NCBI RefSeq assembly: GCF_910592395.1
Contig: NC_088321.1
Span: forward strand, 16,368,001 to 16,432,000
Direction: 5' to 3'
Source of the DNA: Lineus longissimus
Taxonomy: Eukaryota > Nemertea > Pilidiophora > Heteronemertea > Lineidae
Length of the DNA: 64,000 nucleotides
In this document: positions 25,901 to 33,921 of the stretch, piece after piece
Layout: each line of letters opens with the position of its first letter
Position numbering within the stretch: position 1 is the first letter of the stretch
Translations under genes and position numbers: made by a program
The notes under the pieces: model-generated
Database searches by the model: none
What the model was told of the DNA's origin: nothing
Seen by the model: only the letters and a program-made list of their open reading frames with translations

Positions 25901-26282
25901 AGATCGCAGTTTAGAGGAAGCACAACAGGATGTGGAGAAAACTACGCCAAAATCTGCACCTGAGGCGGGAAAGTGGTCTCCCGCGGCAGACTTTGTACAA
26001 AAGACAGAGGAAATGAATAAACACAATAAGAAAGATATGAAACCGATGTCGAACTCTATCTCAATGTCATCAGGTGCCATTGCTGCTATAGTGCCACCTT
26101 TTAACTACAATCCTAACCAACAGAAGCAGCAGAAGACCACGTCGTTGCCATCGCCGACGAAGGTCATGACTAAGACGGAGATGTTGATCGCACGGCGGCA
26201 GACGTACTTGAACAGTTTGAAAAACTCCGAGGAGAAGACATCTGAGGAGCATAAAGGCTCGTGTATGGTGACGACGGTGTAA
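1722..26282 (+). CDS. APC: APC orthologue, nine 3' exons (5' end outside window)
   Basis: Scaffold of the beta-catenin destruction complex and microtubule plus-end regulator. Joined exons are 1722-1941, 7897-8005, 12558-12743, 13396-13500, 14372-14591, 14815-15072, 15311-15577, 15905-16006 and 16399-26282; all have GT/AG borders and matching phases, giving 3,783 residues. In visible numbering, the segments before the armadillo block match human APC (for example RRQLEYE). Armadillo repeats run from about 300 to 760 and include KVEMVYSLLSMLGTHDK and LWNLSA. The 15-residue repeats start near 1037, the nine 20-residue repeats lie at 1101-1953, and SAMP motifs are at 1462, 1609 and 1972. An acidic region and novel repeats lie at about 2360-2690, followed by PRICKPGE...KGIKG and a basic Ser/Pro/Lys region. 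SRLP is at 3579, PFNYNP lies near the C terminus, and the protein ends in VTTV. The gene is about 940 residues longer than human APC even without its first exon. Only the missing N-terminal coiled coil (exon 1) is unresolved. Confidence 0.97.
1942..7896 (+). other. APC intron, no gene recognised
   Basis: 5.95 kb between two phase-compatible exons. No nested gene, mobile element or tandem array is recognisable. Short open frames on both strands lack codon structure or homology. An RFX X-box-like sequence lies at 3053-3066. Confidence 0.75.
7897..8005 (+). CDS. APC: APC exon (visible exon 2)
   Basis: Acceptor TTGTAG, donor GTGAGT. The first base completes the Arg codon opened at 1940-1941. It encodes STLLEELEVEDQHRKWYIEQL and continues to RIDQLPQSAN, collinear with the human segment ending KRIDSLPLTEN. 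Charged, helical segment N-terminal to the armadillo domain. Confidence 0.93.
8006..9635 (+). other. APC intron before the 59-bp minisatellite
   Basis: Plain intron DNA. It has an A/T-rich homopolymeric patch at about 8510-8620 and a tRNA-like B-box word (GGTTCAATCC) at about 9618. No gene seen. Confidence 0.7.
9636..11125 (+). repeat. 59-bp minisatellite, 25 copies
   Basis: The word GACCCCTCTGACTACACAGG recurs at exactly 59-nt steps from 9661 to 11077, 25 times without an indel. Units differ only by point changes (CGTGG/CTTGG/CATGG; GGTTC/GTTTC; GACTAC/GTCTAC). It lies wholly in an APC intron. 59 is not a multiple of 3, so it is not coding. Confidence 0.98.
11126..12265 (+). other. APC intron after the 59-bp minisatellite
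   Basis: No gene. A tRNA-like B-box word lies near 11690 (GGTCAAATCCTGG). The open frame 11487-11768 shows no family resemblance. Confidence 0.65.
12265..12540 (+). repeat. 142-bp tandem duplication with poly-G starts
   Basis: Two copies, each starting with a G run (15 G at 12265-12279; 12 G at 12407-12418), then TTAGGGTTG and about 120 bp of near-identical sequence (CTTGAACACATACAGCTTGA in both). The second copy runs into the polypyrimidine tract of the exon at 12558. Confidence 0.9.
12558..12743 (+). CDS. APC: APC exon (visible exon 3)
   Basis: Acceptor CGTTCCAG, donor GTAGGT, phase 0 at both ends. It encodes YNLQLDMQRRQLEYE and then a charged helix ending FQNRDREPR; the RRQLEYE core is identical in human APC. 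A tandem duplication of flanking intron DNA abuts its acceptor. Confidence 0.95.
12744..13395 (+). other. APC intron
   Basis: No feature recognised. Open frames on both strands near 12984-13491 are overlapping shadows. Confidence 0.7.
13396..13500 (+). CDS. APC: APC exon (visible exon 4)
   Basis: A 35-codon, phase 0-0 exon between TTTTGTCAG and GTTAGT. It encodes a poorly conserved hydrophilic linker (VEEGKRDSGTCDH...). Its position matches the variable human segment between the N-terminal helices and the armadillo domain. Because both phases are 0, skipping it would keep the frame. Confidence 0.75.
13501..14371 (+). other. APC intron with a dispersed-repeat-like patch
   Basis: 13800-14030 contains short related words (GAGAGGTGTCCTGTTTACAG; AGATGTCCTGTTAACAGAGG). 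Similar words recur at about 16205 (ACAGAGGTGTCCTGG). This suggests a dispersed repeat family. No gene. Confidence 0.5.
14372..14591 (+). CDS. APC: APC exon (visible exon 5)
   Basis: Acceptor TTTCCAG, donor GTAGGA, starts in phase 0 and ends in phase 1. It encodes GYHNRLQEVETQPSLNQ... to PMQDK, a variable Gln/Glu-rich linker before the armadillo domain. The final G joins GC of the next exon to give Gly. Confidence 0.8.
14815..15072 (+). CDS. APC: APC exon (visible exon 6), start of armadillo domain
   Basis: Starts after TTTCCAG and ends TCAG before GTTGGT. It encodes a Ser-rich stretch and then GTKVEMVYSLLSMLGTHDKD...RTLLAMSSSQDSCIAMRQSG, nearly identical to human APC at the start of its armadillo domain. 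The split Gly codon (G/GT) at the 3' border matches the next exon. Confidence 0.96.
15141..15190 (+). repeat. tRNA-like T-arm fragment
   Basis: CGTGGGTTCAAACCACG at 15156-15172 forms a perfect 5-bp stem with a 7-nt T-loop-like loop and a B-box. No full cloverleaf. Lies in a short APC intron. Confidence 0.4.
15311..15577 (+). CDS. APC: APC exon (visible exon 7), armadillo domain
   Basis: Encodes CLPLLIQLLHGSDKDSGLLG, RGSKAARARAAAALHNIVHS and HPDDKRGRREARVLRLLEQIRAHC, an armadillo repeat closely matching human. It then has an acidic Ser/Asp/Glu loop (DSSDEEDEGD) in place of the human CWEWQE segment. Donor GTGAGT at 15578. Confidence 0.96.
15905..16006 (+). CDS. APC: APC exon (visible exon 8), armadillo domain
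   Basis: Acceptor TTCCAG, donor GTAAGT. It encodes ATLGDIDHHPGPAIAALMKLSFDEEHRHAICTLG; MKLSFDEEHRHA is identical to human APC. It ends in phase 1 and joins GT of the terminal exon to complete Gly. Confidence 0.96.
16399..26282 (+). CDS. APC: APC terminal coding exon (rest of armadillo domain to stop)
   Basis: A single open frame of 9,884 nt from acceptor CCTCCAG to TAA. It begins GGLQAIAELLRVDHE and holds the remaining armadillo repeats (ALTNLTFGD, SVLRNLSWRAD, LSALWNLSAHC, NACGTLWNLSAR, GSAAALKNLLAARPA). It then has all beta-catenin, axin, microtubule, EB1-type and PDZ motifs. Human APC also has a giant last exon, but there the equivalent upstream ARM part is on separate exons. The segment after the third 20-residue repeat (SPSDLPDSP near 18840) matches the human region that contains the catenin inhibitory domain. 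Confidence 0.97.
18037..18140 (+). other. APC: APC 15-residue beta-catenin-binding repeats
   Basis: Two clear copies: DQPTNFSIRYAE (about 18043) and DQPINYSTRYKE (about 18098), matching human copies of the type DQPIDYSLKY. A possible third, degenerate copy (AENFSAKFAELES) lies near 18350. In the family these bind beta-catenin without needing phosphorylation. Confidence 0.88.
18231..20786 (+). other. APC: Nine APC 20-residue beta-catenin repeats
   Basis: Copies start at 18231, 18495, 18711, 19080, 19551, 19986, 20217, 20571 and 20727. Each carries the core (V/T/I)E(G/D/E/N)(T/S)P followed by S..SLS.L. Copies 2, 3, 7, 8 and 9 are closest to consensus (for example VEDTPICFSHASSLSSL). Copy 1 is degenerate (FLSTATSMNDL). 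Copy 3 with its following SPSDLPDSP block corresponds to human repeat 2. Human APC has seven. The Ser residues are the known casein kinase 1/GSK3 targets of the family. Confidence 0.93.
19290..20855 (+). other. APC: Three SAMP (axin-binding) repeats of APC
   Basis: SAMP motifs are at 19314-19325 (LAQCISSAMPN), 19755-19766 (LSEVIMSAMPK) and 20844-20855 (LQECITSAMPK). They are interspersed with the 20-residue repeats as in vertebrate APC, which also has three. In the family they bind the RGS domain of axin. Confidence 0.95.
22020..22290 (+). other. APC: Acidic Asp/Glu tract of APC, GAT/GAG-rich
   Basis: Coding (GAT)n giving a run of Asp followed by Glu/Asp-rich sequence to about 22290. It is codon-repetitive and therefore probably length-polymorphic. 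No equivalent long acidic tract sits at this place in human APC. Confidence 0.85.
22299..22997 (+). repeat. APC: Five coding repeats of type SLIENQTISLVSG in APC
   Basis: In-frame copies start at 22299 (SLLENQTISLASG), 22371 (SLIEKQAISLVNG), 22443 (SLIENQTISLVSG), 22503 (SLIENQSISLVSG) and 22953 (SLIENETISLVGD). The first four are 60-72 nt apart. They lie just N-terminal to the conserved PRICKPGE block, where human APC has one related-looking stretch (LSLKSGISLGS). Function unknown. Confidence 0.9.
23100..25100 (+). other. APC: APC basic Ser/Pro/Lys region
   Basis: Begins with RPRICKPGE and KGIKGRKKAYG, matching human GPRILKPGE and KGIKGGKKVYK. It continues as Lys/Pro/Ser/Thr-rich sequence with many SP/TP and repeated NQxxAKS-type words. 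The family's basic region binds microtubules directly. STWTKTVDD and KQGTFTKD resemble human STWRR and RQSTFIKE landmarks. Confidence 0.85.
25110..25300 (+). repeat. APC: Amphipathic Lys/Gln repeat in the APC C-terminal part
   Basis: Four SQDTKK or QDSKK-type words alternate with L.KVK.L or AQKV..A segments (for example GETLQKVKGLVQDSKK, TVETAQKVTNAVQDTKK). The spacing is compatible with an 11-residue amphipathic helix periodicity. I see no counterpart in human APC. Confidence 0.7.
25665..25676 (+). other. APC: Candidate EB1-binding SRLP motif
   Basis: S-R-L-P in a basic Ser/Pro context (LPSRLPVT), fitting the [ST]-x-[IL]-P end-binding protein motif. Human APC uses SQIP nearer its C terminus. 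TSLP at about 26141 is a weaker alternative. Confidence 0.5.
26268..26279 (+). other. APC: C-terminal PDZ ligand VTTV
   Basis: The protein ends MVTTV, a class I PDZ ligand (x-S/T-x-V) like human APC's VTSV, which binds DLG-family PDZ domains. TAA follows at 26280-26282. Confidence 0.9.
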
Positions 26283-29200
26283 GGCCACCTGGTGTCAGCA
26301 GTTAGAACTATTTCAGGGCTCTTGGCAATATCTGTTGATGTTTGTGACAGAGCTAATGACGTCACCAATCCTTGGTCTCCATTAGCACCGTTTGAGATAG
26401 CCTTGATGGCCTCCATTGTCATTTTGTCAGATGTTTTTGGTGCCTAGTCAGCTTCAGGTTACATGTGTCGCCACCTGTCCTGAAATAGTTCAACCAGAAT
26501 GCCACCTATTGTCATGTAGTGCATTTATCATTTGATCTCGATGGATTATTTGTGTTCTGAAGCCAGTAAAGTCTGGCAGCTTTTTGAAGGAAGACGTTGT
26601 TTTCAGTCGCCAATTACAACTTGATCTTGTTGACTTTATGTTTTGAAAGAGGAAGTTTTCGGTTTTGTTTTATCTTCATGGAACTATGCTGTAAATCTCT
26701 TGATTCTAATGTAGCTTTTTATGGGTTTTTCTCAACACAACACCACAAAAATAGATAGAAAACTCACTTAAATTGGCAGGGTAACTAATAACATATGATG
26801 GTTTGCTTCTCAGCAGTCAGAAGCCAGAACTGGAAACTGGGTTATTTTCGTGATTTGGAGGAAAAAGCAAACATCTTGAATTTCAACTCTGATACATTAA
26901 CCTTGAAGTTTCAAGCAGTTTAGTCTACACCAAGTGAAAAAGATTTGACTTCACGAACATCGTCCGGTTTATCGTAGCTTGCAAAGTTACCAAAATAGTG
27001 ATCACTTCTGATGAATAGCCGTATTGTAGCTTTATCAGGGGGTCACAGATGGGGAGTGGGGAGTGGTGCTTGCTTTCAATGGACAAAAGATGTGCTTATC
27101 ACCCTCAATGTGAGATATGGGGCTGCTATGTGCTACTATATGGACAATTGCCAAAGTTTTATCAATTAACTATTCATTGGATACCATTTGACTTACCATA
27201 AATGTCAGAATTTGTGAAAAATATCTTTTGGTCAGCTTTAATTGTGCTTTGCACCCCTGTATTTGTTAGAATGGACTGGTCCTAAAATGAAGTGTGTAGA
27301 ACACTTCGGGTGTTCTCATCATTTCATGGGGAGGTTAGGTGGACAGTTTGACAATGTTTTGGATGTTTTGATTTGAAAAGGAGATGAATAGAAAATGGTT
27401 TCTGTCATCTTCCGTGCAGGATTCCTGGAGAGGTGGTCTGTCTAGAACAGCTATGGATAGATATACCAGTCATGTTTATTAAAGAAAGAGAGTCACGGGC
27501 CAGAAGAGGTGCAGAAACTCTGGTCTTTTTAGGCCCTCTCATTGTATAGACTCAGTCACTGAGGTCACCTTTAGAGCATTTTGAAAACTCAAACGTTTTC
27601 AGAGAATAAAACAACAACTGTGACTCTTCTTTATGTTAATAACCAAAGTGTGAATTAAACAAGTGTAAAACCTTGAATGTTGGAAACTGCACACGAGTCG
27701 ACTGTCCAGCCCTTTAGTATCCTCCCTCCATATAGGCCTTCCTCAACCTGTTGGTGAAGGATGTTTCGTCCTGCTACACGCAGATAGGGCAGTCCATTCT
27801 AGGTCAAGTACTGAGCTGCCGGAAGAGTTGGAGCTGATCATGTGGCAAACAGAAGTGAAGACAAAAAGCCAAGCGTATTCGAGTTTGTTGCATCTCCTTG
27901 TCATGTCTGTCTGCTGTACTTGTTTTTCCTCGGCTACAGGGCTACCTGCGTTGCTTCTTTCTAAAGTCTATCAATATTGATGTAGAGACTGTAAACTGTT
28001 CTTTGTGATCTCTTCACAAATGAACAGAAGTTTACAGTTTTGTGTAAATAACGTGTAGATTGCGTCGGCGGTTTGGTGGTTGTAGAAAGACTTGCACGGG
28101 AGTAGTAATCAGTAGTTCAGGTAATGCACAATAGGTGTCGATGGAATAGTTGTACATAACCTTGGTCCAAGGTGCTTGACCATATGGCCAAGGTATAGTG
28201 AATGTATATGAAGTACTCGTTGGGAGTGAGGTTGATAAAGATATGTTGTCAAAACTTGAAATTGTTACGTTCTGCCAAAGTGAAATTCTCTGGAAATTTT
28301 TGTATTTTTGGGCATTTTGCGTGTTTTCAAAAGTTTTTCATTTCTTGCGATTTGTAGCATGGGCTACGTTGAATATGAGGACGAGGAACTGGACATGTTA
28401 CCATGGTGATAGCTAGGTTAGGCTATTTCAATTGGCACAAAATGGAACTTGACATTTTTTCTCTCAAAATAGCAGCAAGTCTTTGAGGTTGGCATGAAGG
28501 AAGTGGCAGAAGTGGATCGTCTTTTTGCTGCCGGTGTCTCTGTCCTGTCCTGTATTGTATGGTATATGTTAAGTGTCTTTGCCAAGGACTCAATGTCAAA
28601 CTATACACATTTGTAAAACCGTTTCATGAAATTCTGTACAGTATGTTCTGATATAACCCTTTGCCAAAAGATTATTAAATGTTAAAAAGCGACTAGGATG
28701 TACGAGTCTAGATATCATACAATCATGGCTAACTTAGTGTGCATATCATGTCATACCATGATTGGCATAAAATCATGAGATATTATTGTGTTCAGCTTTT
28801 ACAAGTCTGTAAATATTATAGCCTATCACCCCTAAGTTACTCAATGAGATTGTCCAAATCCACCAGTTTTCTATACATCGGATGAGTCCATTTGAGTATT
28901 TGAGGGTAGAATTAGAATGAGATTGAATGGCATAATTTTACAATGCAAGTAATGTGCTACAGCCGTGTAACCAATGTTGCTTATTGATCAAACCTCGTCC
29001 CCAGGTGTAATACTCATGCTTGATCAGTGTCGATATGGGACAAGGTTAATATCTACGATCAATGTTTAGGTTGGGTCGTCTGAAGAAGATACGTCCACCA
29101 TCACGTCAGCAACGTCTCATAAATGCCAGTCATTGTTGTGTATTCAATAATTTCTTAGTAAATTGGGCAAAGTCAGCCCTGTAAAATGCTGCTAGAATCA

Positions 29201-31660
29201 GCCGGCCAAATGTTACAACGGAACATCATTTCATTTTCTTTAATTCTCTTCAATTACGGGTAACCAATGTAGGTGTCAACATTTTGAATTTTGTTGTCCG
29301 AAGTTTTGCATTGTAACTCATCAAAATGTATAAAGTGGAATTTCATTAAAATTTGCTAGAAATATTTGATGAAACTAATTTTGCTTATCATTTTAGGCAC
29401 AATTTAGGGAATTTGACATTTATACGTGTGATGTGTGAACTAATGTAAAATTGAAATTTACTTGAGAAACCATACAAGCTTGTGCTGTATGTAAAATCAA
29501 CATCTAGTAAAACATGATGAGATGTCTCATAAGTGCAATGTAAATCATGCAGAAAGTTCAATTGACTTATTTAAACTACTTAGACTGCACTCCGGTGAAA
29601 ACTTGACATGGTTTTACCGAGATATTGTGTTTGTTCCACAACACACCCTGGACAGCTGCATATGATAGTGTACATCAATGTAGGCAATTTGCGACCAACT
29701 TAGGGTAAAAATACACTCAATTTTCTTTGTACGATTAAATTATTTTGTAAGGTACGTATCAGGGAGTTGTCTATCACCGGGATAGTGACCCATGCTGGAG
29801 TAGAAACCATTTGAGTGATTGAGAGATGTCAACGTTTTCAAAAGCACAGTTCAGCATACTTTAGAGCTACAAAAAATCAGAAAAGAAATGTACCTTTAAA
29901 AAACAACCTTGGAACAGGTGGTTCTCGACCTTTCCAATCGATGGTCATCATCTCGACCGGTTTTTGGCACTTTTTAAACTGCTGGGAGATTTTTCTGGGC
30001 GACAGACTGACCAGCAGGACCAGTGAGTGAATGGCCCTGCCAAGTATTGTTGATGAAGAGGGCAGGACGTTATTCAAAACTCCCTCAATCTTTGCACCGA
30101 AGGACTGAGTCTCAGCGTTGAAAAACATGTACAATTTCCCAATTTCTCATCAGAGGTTTTTAATCTGACTTGGTGTTCTGGTGAAGCACCTCTGCGGCTT
30201 TGAGATGTACAGTTTGTGTCCTTCTTGCTTTGAAATTTGCTTTTCTCGACTGCAACTCAAGTTCAGTTTAGAGCAAACCACATGTAAGATATACTGAGTG
30301 TTGCAATAAATGTTGCACCAGTTTCACCCTGTACTTGCTACGTATCAATGATTATACTGTGAGTTGCTCTGAACCTGGCTTGAGATGTATTCTAGTGACT
30401 CGGGCTGAGTTTACAGTAGGTAGGGTGTATAAATATACTGGGTGTTGCCAAATATTTGAGTTCATTTTGGTATTCCTAGTATTCATTGTGTACAAATATG
30501 CAGTGCATGTCAAAAAGTGTCTACATTGGTACACCCTGTATAATTGTAACATATGCAGTGTGTGTTAACAACAGATTTGCATTTATTTTGGTTGACCCAG
30601 TACCACATGCACTGTGGCCTGCTCTAAACTTGGCTTTGGACTTATTCTAGTGACTTATGTTCTGAACTTAATGCATTTGGAGCATCTATAGATATACATG
30701 TTCTCCTATTTATTAAAGATAGTCATATTTACGTAAGTGTTGATTTAGTCTTTTTCCAAAGTGGCCATTCAAGTATTACACATCTAATGGTGTATACAAG
30801 TGTTCAGAAATAGCGGATTTCATGTCCCCGGCATTTCTGCACCAATGTTTTGTGCTCATTTATCCGGACTTCAAGTGGCTTTCTTGATTTTGTTTTGTAA
30901 CATCACCAAAATATGCCACTGAAGGATCTTAGCACTCGAATGGTCACTACCTCCCCCCCCCCCATAAGCATGCTCACTTCATATCCCCATTCTGATGCAC
31001 TTCCTCAACTTCCTCAGGTATTTGGCACTTGTAATCAAGTGTAACACAATCAGAAGACACCTATCATGCTTGATGGCTCCGACAGCATGGTCCGGGGCTA
31101 TGGTCTTCTGATTACCTGGTACCTGAGCGGAGATGCAACATTCTTGAGAAAAGTTGCCAACCTCCTGGTTACCAGCACTGCACCAAAGTAGATGCTTTGG
31201 AACCTTGCCGAGTTGCAATTCAACTTTGACAGTTCTGCAGCAGACATTGACGTCACAACCCAATCTCATTGGGACACCTATCCCTGGCTGATGCAGTCAC
31301 CCATCCCTGTTCTTGTAATATTAGATGTTCAAGCATATGCTACAAGACACACCGGTTCCCAGCCTGCAGTGCACTGGTGGTGAAGCTAGTTTCAACCCCA
31401 AGGATAGTTGGATATGAAGACACTATGTTGTCCTTTGGGTGGGGGGGGGCAAACTTTCTCCTAGAATGGCACTCCACATGAGATCTCCTTTGTGTGCCTC
31501 AAGCTGTCTATCCAGTGGTAAAGTGTCTTGTCTCATGATTGACAGGTCCCAGGTGCCATTCTCAGCCGAGCGGCCATGGTCAAAGAGGACATACAGACTT
31601 ACCAAAAAAGACCGCAACATTTTTTAACGTTCCCAAGAAACCAGAAGAAACCCATTTCAT
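26283..31660 (+). other. APC 3' UTR and APC-SRP19 convergent intergenic DNA
   Basis: 5.4 kb without a supported gene. Candidate APC poly(A) signals are ATTAAA at 27478, AATAAA at 27605 and AATAAA at 30305; the true end cannot be chosen. An AGAACAC/GTGTTCT hairpin with loop TTCGG lies at 27298-27316. A loosely repeated segment with TATACT(G)GGTGTTGC lies at 30290-30450. A tRNA-like fragment is near 31490-31560. Confidence 0.6.
27605..27610 (+). terminator. Candidate APC polyadenylation signal
   Basis: AATAAA 1.3 kb after the APC stop. One of several possible signals; the choice is not supported by transcripts. Confidence 0.35.
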
Positions 31661-31672
31661 ATTTCATAACTT

Positions 31673-31678
31673 TTTATT
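31673..31678 (-). terminator. Candidate SRP19 polyadenylation signal
   Basis: AATAAA on the minus strand about 460 nt after the SRP19 stop codon. Confidence 0.55.
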
Positions 31679-32134
31679 TCGTCACTCAAGATATAAATAA
31701 GATATCAATATACATGTATGTGTGAAACAACCCAGTTTTGTTGGTAGAAACATTTCAAGGCAATCTGATAATTCCAACATAACATGCACAAACACTTCTC
31801 CAGAATGCCTCTCAGAAATTAGGACAAATTCCATGATCACTCCCAAAGAAGTCAATTTCCCAGCCTGCTGCCACTAAAAATACATTTGAATTGAATTCAT
31901 AAATACGTATTTGTATTCCATTTCTCCAAACTCCTTCAAATTTGCTGGCATTTATTGCTGTAAACTTATGCACTGAAGTCATTTTTACATCACCCGACAA
32001 CAGACTTATCATTTTCTTGCACAAATTCAAAAACAGGACTGAAGTTCATCAATGTTCTCAGTTCAACAAAACACAAAGTCCAATGAACTCATTGTGATAT
32101 ACTGTAGGCTTTTCTCACAGAAGTTTTCATGACT

Positions 32135-32274
32135 TTATCGTTTCCCCTTCTTATTTTTCTGTTTCTTTTGACCTCCGCTGCTCTGTGGTTGTGACGTCGT
32201 AGATCCTCCCCCACCTTGTTGACGGGATTTCAGTTTGGGTATGGTTTCCCCGAGATGGAGCATTATCGACCGCC
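32135..32274 (-). CDS. SRP19: SRP19 exon 5 (C terminus)
   Basis: Acceptor TTTCCAG. Encodes RSIMLHLGETIPKLKSRQQG and then a Gly/Ser/Gln linker and the basic tail KKQKNKKGKR before TAA (32137-32135). Confidence 0.95.
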
Positions 32275-33686
32275 CTGGAAAATAGAAGGATGGTAATTGG
32301 CATTTGTTCATCTGGCATTGGGGCACAGGCTATTGGCTACAGTCAAGAAGTCCCTGGTTCAAATCCAACAGTCTCTGTAAGATTCTTGGCAGGTCTCTTT
32401 TTCATTCGTCTCTCAACCAAGGTGTGTAAATGGTCACTGGCCAGAAATGCTCAGATTGTAACTCTTCACCACTTACTATTTGGGAAGTTTTCATTCTTGA
32501 GGGTACCATCGTCTTCTCGAAGCTGGATCCGTATCCTTCCTCGAAACCGCCCGTCACGTGGGTCTTGCTCTCGTGGATGGACTTTATTCTGAAATCATCA
32601 AATAGGGGATTAGTTCATGATATATTTGATGATATACTTCTTCTTCAGATTTGACCTTAAAACTCGACCCTCGGGAGATTATCATCTCCTGTAGTTTGAA
32701 TGGTGATGGAAGAGTCACAGCAAGACTTCACCTACCTCAACCCCTATTGTTAACCCTGCATTCGCCAACACATCTCTCATCTCTGAATACGTTGGGTTTT
32801 CTATTGACTGAAAATATGAAAATGACAAAAGTAGAAAAAAGATACTGTGATGATGGATATGGGTGAAGTGGAGGCAGGAAATGCAAATGACATTGGCCAA
32901 GCTTATCTTGGTGATTGCTAAGTTTTGCCACCTGCTTTGAAATGAGCAATTGTTTTTTTGAACATGGAACACTGCTGTTCAAGCAGGTCAAAGTAGAATA
33001 GTTCGCTATCACCAGGCTCACCTTATCTTTTGGGATTCTCCTGCCTTCAGCAACCGTTCTTTTGCTGTTGATGTAAACGGGGTAAATACACACCCATCTG
33101 AAAGGGGAGTCAGGAATCAATATCACAACGTAATGACATGCTCAATCTCATCCGTACTGGTGATTGGATTGATTGGTACGACTACAAGTCCCAGTCGCTA
33201 AGAAAAGATGTCGTCGTTGTTGGCTTCACATAATTATATCCTTTTGCTCGAGTCTCATCAATGTCGCTTCACCCTATTTCGCAGTCAGGTTCAACCTCGT
33301 CCCTAGGCCAAGCCATGTGAGCCCGTTTTAACATTCGGGATGTAGATCATAACACACATGTATCTGCAGCCCACACCCGCCTAAGCTATAAAGAACCTGT
33401 ATTGTGTTTTTCTGCAGATACAGCGACATAAAAAGTGAAGACGTGGCTCTCCTGTTTTCCCTGCATTTCTGGGGACGAGGTTTGGCCAAAAATCCATATG
33501 GAACACCCAAAACTACCCCCGTAAAATGTCTCACAGAGATCCGATCACAATGAAATTACGCACCAAAACAGAAAAAGTTACGTGCTATCTTATGAGCATA
33601 GCATTTAATCATCATTTTATAATCTTAAGGTAGTTTTACCTCTCTCTATCAGAAAATTTGAAATCTTGGTTCCACGGCCTCGCCAT
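32135..33686 (-). CDS. SRP19: Signal recognition particle 19 kDa protein (SRP19)
   Basis: SRP19 binds helices 6 and 8 of SRP RNA and prepares it for SRP54, for co-translational targeting to the ER. Coding exons in transcription order are 33686-33640, 33097-33022, 32807-32736, 32588-32477 and 32274-32135. All borders are GT/AG and phases agree, giving 148 residues (human 144). Landmarks: start MARPWNQDF; RWVCIYPVYINSKRTVAEGRR (human FICIYPAYLNNKKTIAEGRR); IENPTYSEM (VENPTATEI); RGRIRIQLREDDGTL (RGRVRVQLKQEDGSL); FPNRRSIMLHLGETIPKLK (FPSRKSVMLYAAEMIPKLK). A Lys-rich tail ends KKGKR, as is typical. It is transcribed toward APC, tail to tail. Confidence 0.96.
32300..32375 (+). repeat. tRNA-like fragment in SRP19 intron
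   Basis: A B-box-like CTGGTTCAAATCCAACAG at about 32354-32371 follows an A-box-like TTGGCTACAGTC. Diverged; probably SINE-derived. Confidence 0.3.
32477..32588 (-). CDS. SRP19: SRP19 exon 4
   Basis: Acceptor ATTTCAG, donor GTAAGT. Encodes NKVHPREQDPRDGRFRGRIR then IQLREDDGTLKNENFPN. RFRGRIRIQL is the RNA-binding-region landmark of the family. Confidence 0.95.
32736..32807 (-). CDS. SRP19: SRP19 exon 3
   Basis: 24 codons, phase 0-0: SIENPTYSEMRDVLANAGLT then IGVE. Acceptor TTTTCAG, donor GTAGGT. Confidence 0.94.
33022..33097 (-). CDS. SRP19: SRP19 exon 2
   Basis: Acceptor CCTTTCAG, donor GTGAGC. Encodes WVCIYPVYINSKRTVAEGRR and then IPKDK, the most conserved SRP19 block. Confidence 0.96.
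33640..33686 (-). CDS. SRP19: SRP19 exon 1
   Basis: ATG at 33686-33684 in the context CAAAATGGCGAGG, donor GTAAAA. It encodes MARPWNQDFKFSDRE plus two bases of Arg. It is too short for an ordinary ORF scan. The phase 2 end fits the A that opens exon 2. Confidence 0.88.
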
Positions 33687-33921
33687 TTTGGATTTAGTCT
33701 CGGAACGGTAGAAAACCAAATTATTATTAGTTTAATAAAAAGAGATTACTGTGTAAATGATACAGCTAACAGAGTATATGCTGTATAAAAAATAAACAAA
33801 AGCCTGTTACTATTTGATCATATATTACCTGAAATTTTAAGAGATTAGAAATCTTTACCCAAATCTAGAGGTTAAAATATGTAAATTTATGGCCGGTAGG
33901 GGGCGTTTACTTGTGACGTCA
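33684..33921 (-). promoter_or_regulatory. Candidate SRP19 promoter (CRE and YY1-like sites)
   Basis: TGACGTCA, a palindromic CRE, lies at 33914-33921, about 230 bp upstream of the SRP19 ATG. The ATG itself sits in AAAATGGCGAG, a YY1-type start context common in housekeeping and translation-related genes. A TATA box is not evident. Confidence 0.45.

Noticed and set aside
16487-26422. Many minus-strand and off-frame plus-strand frames across the APC terminal exon
   Set aside because: Shadows of the 9.9-kb APC frame, which alone carries the known motifs.
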